Origin: Ulva prolifera
Taxonomy: Eukaryota; Chlorophyta; Ulvophyceae; Ulvales; Ulvaceae
Assembly: GCA_023078555.1 (NCBI GenBank)
Contig: JALAAN010000028.1
Location: 2,501 to 25,036 of the forward strand
Reading direction: 5' to 3'
DNA: 22,536 nucleotides
Shown: positions 17,770 to 22,536 of the stretch, piece by piece
How the letters are laid out: each line of letters starts with the position of its first letter
Position numbering within the stretch: the first letter of the stretch is position 1
Made by a program: the position numbers and the translations under genes
The notes under the pieces: model-generated
Told to the model about the DNA's origin: nothing
Seen by the model: only the letters and a program-made list of their open reading frames with translations
The model's database searches: none

Positions 17770-17783
17770 TTCACTCGTCTGTA
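17770..17783 (+). mobile_element. Retroelement-tail word without clear TSD
   Basis: TTCACTCGTCTGTA differs from the tail consensus TTCACTCTTYTGTA by one base. I find no convincing flanking direct repeat. It lies about 100 bases from the better supported insertion at 17859-17890. Confidence 0.3.
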
Positions 17784-17858
17784 ACACAGTACTACACGTG
17801 CGCTCTTACACGTGAAGCACACGCTGTGGATGTTCACAAGAAGCTTCGTATAAGAATC

Positions 17859-17890
17859 ACTGGCCATTCACTCTTTTGTAAAACTGGCCA
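17859..17890 (+). mobile_element. 16-bp retroelement 3'-tail insertion with perfect 8-bp TSD
   Basis: TTCACTCTTTTGTAAA (17867-17882) equals the end of the retrotransposon 3' UTR apart from one base, and it is bracketed by perfect copies of ACTGGCCA at 17859-17866 and 17883-17890. Only the last 16 bases of an element would have been copied. The TSD length equals that proposed for the full-length element and for 1875-1915. Confidence 0.6.
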
Positions 17891-18039
17891 GCATATCCGA
17901 TCTTCCATCGCAGGCTGATTTCCTGGTATGCACCGCTGCTAGCACGTGAATACGTCTTGAAAGAATTCGTCGTGCACGTTGTCGATCGTTCGTCTGACAA
18001 ATCCCTTGGGCGCTGCTGTAGCGTTGCTGTGTGTGCGGC

Positions 18040-18096
18040 TGTTGATTCTGAAGAGATTCTTTTGCTGTGATGTGTCTATTCCCGTTCACTCTTCTC
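18040..18096 (+). mobile_element. Diverged retroelement 3'-end copy
   Basis: GTTGATTCTGAAGAGATTC (18041 on) followed by TCCCGTTCACTCTTCT (18080-18095) aligns along about 57 bases with the 3' UTR of the element at 11499-15448 (GTTGATTCGGGTGAGATTC ... TCCCGTTCGCTCTTTT). No TSD is recognisable, so it may be older. It is followed within 20 bases by CTTGCCTGCAG, an intron-acceptor-like sequence, as at 1883-1929. Confidence 0.5.
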
Positions 18097-18109
18097 ATGG
18101 CACTTGCCT

Positions 18110-18560
18110 GCAGCTGAAAACATCCATCTCGCGGCTGCATCGCGCGCGTGCCTGTCGACCAGGGCAGACGTCTCGTGCGCGTAATCAGCTATCGCCAGAG
18201 TTATGACGCGTCTCAGCACACGAGGCAACTCAGCAACTCAGCAACTCTCAATCGCGTCCCCATGACGGCCGCGGACACGTGCACACGGCATGCATGCATT
18301 GTCCGCCGCCGCGTGCTACGTCCGCCCACCTACACGTGTCCGCCTCAGATGCATGTAAAGTAAATCTGAGTTTACTTGGCCGTATCCTATTGGACATTGA
18401 CAACTCCGGACATGTGCTGTTGCAAGCGTTGCAATTGACCGCAGGCAGTCAGCACTATGGCGCCGGTGCTGTGTGACAGTCACTGCATCCGGGTGGGGGG
18501 GCCGCCTTGGAGCGGACTCGGTGGGACAGCAATGTCACAGTATGCGATTGCGGCTCATGC
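18110..18560. other. No gene recognised
   Basis: Short plus-strand ORFs only; none carries a recognisable motif. Confidence 0.3.
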
Positions 18561-18571
18561 ATATAAATGAC

Positions 18572-18587
18572 GTACTACTAGTAGTAC
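18572..18587. repeat. Perfect 16-bp palindrome beside a TATAAA word
   Basis: GTACTACTAGTAGTAC is self-complementary over 16 bases. CATATAAATG lies about ten bases upstream. A promoter is conceivable, but no supported gene starts downstream. Confidence 0.5.
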
Positions 18588-18786
18588 CTGCCACTCCATC
18601 CTGTGTGATTTGAATTTGAGCAGCATCTGCAACTCAGGCCATGCCCCATATGTGTGTGTGCACGCCTACGCACATATGCCATGCATGTCCGAGTCTGGCA
18701 ATAATTGCCTTGATCGTTTCACATGTGCGGAAGTATACTTGTGCTGGCCCCAATGGATTAAATTTGCAATGACCGCATGCAGTGCA

Positions 18787-18865
18787 TCAATATTGAACTC
18801 ATGTTCATGGGGCAATGTTGCGTCAATATTGAACGGTTCATGGGCCGGCAATTGACATGAGTCTG
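18787..18865. repeat. Two ~36-bp diverged tandem units plus a dispersed word
   Basis: TCAATATTGAAC occurs at 18787-18798 and 18823-18834, each followed by a TTCATGGG-containing segment, giving a period of 36 bases. GGCAATTGACATGAGTCTG at 18847-18865 matches 4520-4538 at 18 of 19 positions, so part of this repeat is shared with the 4321-4587 region. Confidence 0.6.
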
Positions 18866-18885
18866 ATGATCAATATGACACTCTG

Positions 18886-18906
18886 CCCCCCCCCCCCCCG
18901 GGGGGG
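18886..18906. repeat. C14G7 mirror tract
   Basis: Fourteen C residues run directly into seven G residues, giving a perfect 7+7 self-complementary core. The tract could fold as a GC-only hairpin or quadruplex. Such a structure may also mark an assembly or sequencing problem. Confidence 0.8.
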
Positions 18907-18991
18907 CTGCCACAGTACTTTGTATGTGATCACGTGATCTTGCGCCTTACCGTGACGCCGGCTCTGCCCTGCCGTGGCCGTCCAGCTATAC

Positions 18992-19013
18992 TAGCTAGCG
19001 CTAGCTATATAAG
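18992..19013 (+). promoter_or_regulatory. Palindrome with TATA-box-like word (tentative promoter)
   Basis: TAGCTAGCGCTAGCTA (18992-19007) is a perfect palindrome that overlaps TATATAAG (19006-19013), a good TATA-box match. I see no supported plus-strand gene in the following 480 bases, so the promoter call is weak. It could be an element end or a relic. Confidence 0.2.
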
Positions 19014-19495
19014 TCGCCGGTAAAGACATGCCACATTCCACTCTCCACTTCCACAATTGTTTGCAAAGCACACGTGTGCCGTATACATCATTAATGAAAT
19101 GATGTGGGGACATGCAGGCACCGTGGTCACTGCAAATCTATAGCGGCAGTGGAAATGGAGATGAGTTCAGCATCCCATCAGTACCGAATATGCGTCAAGT
19201 TCTGTAGCAGGGTCAGTGGTGTGTAATATTTCGCATCAAGTCTGCTAATAAGATTTGTAACTCATGCTAGCAGCAGACTCGCCCACAAGACAATTATGCC
19301 ATAGCAATTCTGTGGAATCCCTCCTGCAACTAGTCCCGGTTGGGTACTTGTTGCTGTGTGATTGTCTCTAATTTGCACGCCAAATCGTGCATTGGGTCTA
19401 TGTGGAGCGATGTTGGCACTCTATGCCATGTGACAGTACGCTGTGTTACCAATTCATGCAATTGCACAACTTGCAATGCACATCATTGCTCATGT
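19014..19495. other. No gene recognised; 3' flank of the transposase gene
   Basis: A stretch of mixed composition between the tentative TATA word and the transposase stop codon. A CACTA-type terminal inverted repeat might be expected near here if the element ends on this side, but I could not identify one without the other end. Confidence 0.35.
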
Positions 19496-20140
19496 TCAAC
19501 ACTCCTCCATGATATACGCTAACCAAACGTAGACATCTTCAGTGTTGGAACGAAAAACTGTTCGTTCCGAGTGCTCACTAGAGTACAGTCCACCTGGTCT
19601 AGTCGCACTCCGTAAGTATAGCCCGCCCCTCCTTGTACGAGTGGCTTCTTCTGTAGCAATGACGGCTTTCTGAGCCTTTCTCCAATGGATGTGTCCGTTA
19701 TACCGCACTTCATACCCGTGCAGCGGATCTCCCACAGGCTGCAGTTCATGCATTTCCCCCAGCAGAAAGCGTGTTTTCCGAACAACTCCATCTGCTGATG
19801 TCTCCTGCCACAAGAAGATATCAGAGATCTTCATCACTGTGTTGATGGCACCTACTCCGCCTTCTGCATTCCCTTGGCCTCCATCTAGCAGGAATGGCAC
19901 GTACGCCAAGTAGTCAACTTTTGAAGTCTTGGCCTCGGTGGTCCTCACGAGGAAGTGGCCTCCCTTACACGAAGCCATCTTACTGCGAAACAAACCGGAC
20001 GCGTGGTTGCCCGTTGGCACCATTGCCACCCAACAGACCCGGATTCAGCAGGCCTCCCGCCTCGGACCACAATGCCTCGGTGTCTCCAGCGGCTTCAGGC
20101 TTGTGGCCTGCAGTGCCTGCTTGACCCGTGTGACCTGCAT
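19496..20140 (-). CDS. C-terminal part of EnSpm/CACTA-type transposase gene
   Basis: A minus-strand exon-like frame of 177 codons ends at 19496. It reads KTSKVDYLAYVPFLLDGG, then VMKISDIFLWQETSADGVVR, FLLGEMHELQPVGDP and WRKAQKAVIATEE. Such a beta-rich region after the catalytic part is usual in EnSpm-type transposases of algae and fungi, but I cannot name a defined domain. An acceptor CTTCATGCAG on the minus strand near 20138 precedes a Gly/Ala-rich linker (ALWSEAGGLLNPGLLGG) that probably belongs to the same exon in another frame. The join between the two frames near 20000-20030 is unresolved: a short intron or a frame error. Confidence 0.5.
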
Positions 20141-20199
20141 GAAGAGGACCAGGTGCACAACCACGGACGCGCTCGTTGCAATGCAACAATGGGCATGTA

Positions 20200-22536
20200 C
20201 ACGGTGTTTGTGGTACACGGCGTTTGTGGATCAGAATGAAGAGGGTGTATGGTCCTCACCGCGAGATGGTCATCGCTCACATCTTGAATGGGCCCAGCGA
20301 GCCACTCGTCACCCGCAGTGTCGTCCCGGGCACCTTTTCTGGTGCGTCCTGCAGGGGGGGTCGATCTTGTCCAAGAGCGCAGTTGACTGTGGGCAGCAAG
20401 AGGCGATCTTGTCCAGTGCTTGGACAGCCAAGAAGTGATTGGTTCCCACACATTCTGGGTGGCGTGTAGAGCGGTACTTTGTGATTCGTTTGAAAACCTG
20501 CATGCACCTCTCGAGCCACCACTCCGCAGCAAATGCAGTGGGCCCGCAGAGGCGAGCCTGCTCTGCTACGTGTGCCATGCATGTATGCAGTTGAAATGTC
20601 ATCAGGTGGTTGGTGTCAAAGTGCTCCTGGACGAGGACGCTGTACTGAAACAGTGCATCTTGGGCAGCATCAATGTGCTCCGGTTGATGTTGACCTTCTT
20701 GATATCGCATGAAGTATACCACTGCAGTGCGGAGATGTCCCCACATCTCCAGAATCCTCTCGTCCACTCCCGCTTCATGCAGGGCATAAGCGGATACAGT
20801 GTCCGCCCAGGTGAGTTTGTCCTCCATCGTCATGTTGGAGCCACTGCATGCGCCAGAATGTTTTGGAGATAACGGTCAGAGGTGGTAATGCTTGGCAATG
20901 CCACACGGTGCCAGCGTGCTGGCCTCAATGCATACACCCTGACATGCACACGTACACCTCGCTGCTCAAGCTATTCAGCAGTTGCATCAAGTGCGCACTG
21001 GACGATGTCCGGCAGAGCTGCGGTGAAGCATGTGGTTCCTCGAAGCTCAGCAACTTGCGCTTTTATTGCCTTCCGCGCGTCTCTTGACAGTATAATGTCG
21101 TTGCCTTGTCGCAGCGGCACCTTGCCACTCCTCGCCATGAGCGCCCAGAAGACTTGATCAGGCCATTACAGAAAGCGTGTGCTAGCGGGATGCGATGCAT
21201 AGCCTCTGGCCTGCAGAGCATAGCCCGGTGGTGTACTGCGAGTGACATGCAATAGGCTCACGAAGCACATCAACGCAGTCATGACCGGACGCTAACCTGT
21301 AGTATGGTAGTCTGCTGAACACACATTTCCCATTACGACCCAATGGCAGGTGTTTCTTGTTGCACTCTTTTTGGAATTTCTCGAACTCACTCTCGTACAC
21401 TGCACGGTGCACATCTCGCCGATGTTGATGATCATGTTGTGTATGCAGTTCTCTTGATTGAATCACCTAGCGATCCTGCTACTTTTCTTGCACATGAGAG
21501 TATCGATGAGTATGGATTAATTGGAACGTACCCTTGGCTTTGTCCTGCACGGTAGCATTTGGCCCAAGGGCAGCCAATTTGTTGTTCAGCTCCGTCACGT
21601 AGATCTCTCTCTCTTTTTCTGTTGCCACCAAGGCAGCTTCCGCGATGAGCTCGTCCAGATCGTCATCAATCAAGAGGAGCTTTGCTGCCTCTTTGTCAAA
21701 TGAGCCATCCTCAGCAGAGTATTCGAAGCCTGCATGTGTAGACATGCTGCAAGGTCCGGCTTCAGGCACGATTGGAGCATTTCTTTCAGCCTTGCATGCA
21801 CAGCCTCCATACGATGTGGCGTTCAGTACTGTATCTCCGGGGGACCCATCTTCCGTCGGCTTCCTCTTGACGCCAACAGCATGCAGCGAGGGCATGCTGC
21901 TGGAGCAGCAATCCCCACCGAATGCCGGAGTTTCGCGGCAAATGGTGTGTCCCCATGTAGTGCCATCAATACTGGAAACCAGTGCTCCAGCACGACCGGC
22001 AACACGACACTCGCTGCCTCTGCAGCTTGATGCATTGCCTGAGACGCGGTGTCAAGTGCAGTTTGTGCCCCGAGTAGCTGAGCACTTGCAACGTCGTTGT
22101 CCGGATCCGCATTTTTGGCAATCACAGCTGCTGCGTGGACAGCCTCCGCCGCTTTCAGAGCTTCTGCTGCTTGATTGGCTGCCACATGGAATGGGTGCGG
22201 GGCGCTCCAAGCCATCGGAATACCGTCAACGTCTGCAAGCATGGGCGCACTTCATGACACCGCGTTCAGCACAGAGTGGTGGAGTCTGAGTGGGCTGAGC
22301 TCGCACTGCCTGTGGTCCGTGATGGGGCGTGGTCACATAGGAAATCAACGGTGTGCTTGAGAATGTGGTCCAGAGTGCCAGGCTCTGTAGGTCCCTCGAT
22401 AATGATCAGAGGAGCCACTGCTCGCGCTGTCTGGACAATGTGCATTGGCAAGTCTTCGCACTTCACTGCAATGACAGTGGCAGTCCGTTTGCCCCAGTTC
22501 AGCAACCTGCACTCGTCACCTCTCTATGCTGATGAG
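20200..22536 (-). CDS. EnSpm/CACTA-type transposase, multi-exon, broken frame, 5' end off window
   Basis: Blocks in minus-strand order. 22505-22266: VAPLIIIEGPTEPGTLDHIL, the IxGPxxPxxLD signature of tnp2-like transposases. 22242-21823: an unusual Ala-rich coiled-coil-like stretch (NQAAEALKAAEAVHAAAVIA) and then VLEHWFPVLMALHGDTP, AAKLRHSVG and CPRC, the GDxPAxxKLxxH..CxxC core. 21895-21479: lower-similarity, helix-rich region (DDDLDELIAEAAL). 21440-21297: FSRLPYYR. 21210 down: PEAMHRIPLAHAFCNGLIK, then in a shifted frame IILSRDARKAIKAQVAEL. 20850-20309: MTMEDKLTWADTVSAYALHE and NHLMTFQLHTCMAHVAEQ, AAEWWLERCMQVFKR, resembling the DUF4218-type region. Then GDEWLAGPIQDVSDDHLA in a shifted frame, ending at a GTGAGG donor. 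Frame breaks near 21120 and at a G7 run (20354-20360) mean either a pseudogene or base errors. The role is cut-and-paste DNA transposition. Confidence 0.65.
21211..21296 (-). other. 86-bp intron in the transposase gene
   Basis: On the minus strand the donor is TACTACAG|GTTAGC (21297|21296) and the acceptor is GCTCTGCAG|GCCAGAGG (21211|21210). Splicing restores an arginine codon (AG+G) and fuses LPYY-R to PEAMHRIPLAHAF, the order expected for the LPYY...MH motif of tnp2-like transposases. The unspliced frame loses the motif, which supports this intron. Confidence 0.6.

Noticed and set aside
19014..19495. CACTA terminal inverted repeat near the transposase 3' end
   Set aside because: No CACTA-like end with neighbouring subterminal repeats was visible, and the other end lies outside the window for comparison.

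Overview
The window looks like nuclear DNA of a eukaryote, most likely a unicellular alga (a chlorophyte is my best guess, not proven). Reasons: genes are split by spliceosomal introns with GT..AG borders and a recurrent (CATG)CAG acceptor; open intergenic DNA is rich in self-complementary words such as TGCATGCA; and the mobile elements (a non-LTR retrotransposon with a restriction-like endonuclease, and an EnSpm/CACTA-type transposase) are of types common in algae. I recognised no rRNA, tRNA, CRISPR or bacterial-style operon.

Layout. 1-1563: no gene I can support; it holds a C43 tract, a hairpin, clustered hexamer palindromes and a small insertion footprint. 1564-3950 (+): a three-exon gene for a secreted, cysteine-rich protein with a phospholipase A2-type catalytic motif; the intron phases agree. 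3951-9100: mostly repeat debris, with a duplicated ~60-bp word, a diverged ~370-bp dispersed repeat in two copies (5270-5640 and 8750-9045), a 27-bp x4 G-box minisatellite, and on the minus strand at 5890-6345 the frameshifted remains of a restriction-like endonuclease domain. 9100-11490: a few doubtful small ORFs or exons.

11499-15448 (-): a nearly complete RLE-type non-LTR retrotransposon: 5' tandem repeats, one long coding region (RT + CxC..H..C + PD-(D/E)XK-like nuclease) broken only by a one-base slip in a G5 run, and a short 3' UTR. Its candidate 8-bp target-site duplication is TGCAGTAT. 15457-19495: largely non-coding, with a 28-bp x6 minisatellite, palindromes and several tiny insertions. 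19496-22536 (-): a multi-exon EnSpm/CACTA-type transposase running off the right edge, with at least two frame breaks.

The most interesting theme is a family of very short insertions (about 16-63 bp) that carry only the extreme 3' end of the retrotransposon (consensus TCCCGTTCACTCTTYTGTA) and are bracketed by direct repeats. Examples are 17867-17882 (8-bp TSD), 1883-1907 (8-bp TSD, one mismatch, inside intron 1 of the phospholipase gene just before its acceptor) and 16424-16486 (24-bp TSD, one mismatch). They look like aborted target-primed reverse transcription events seeded by the full-length element or its relatives.
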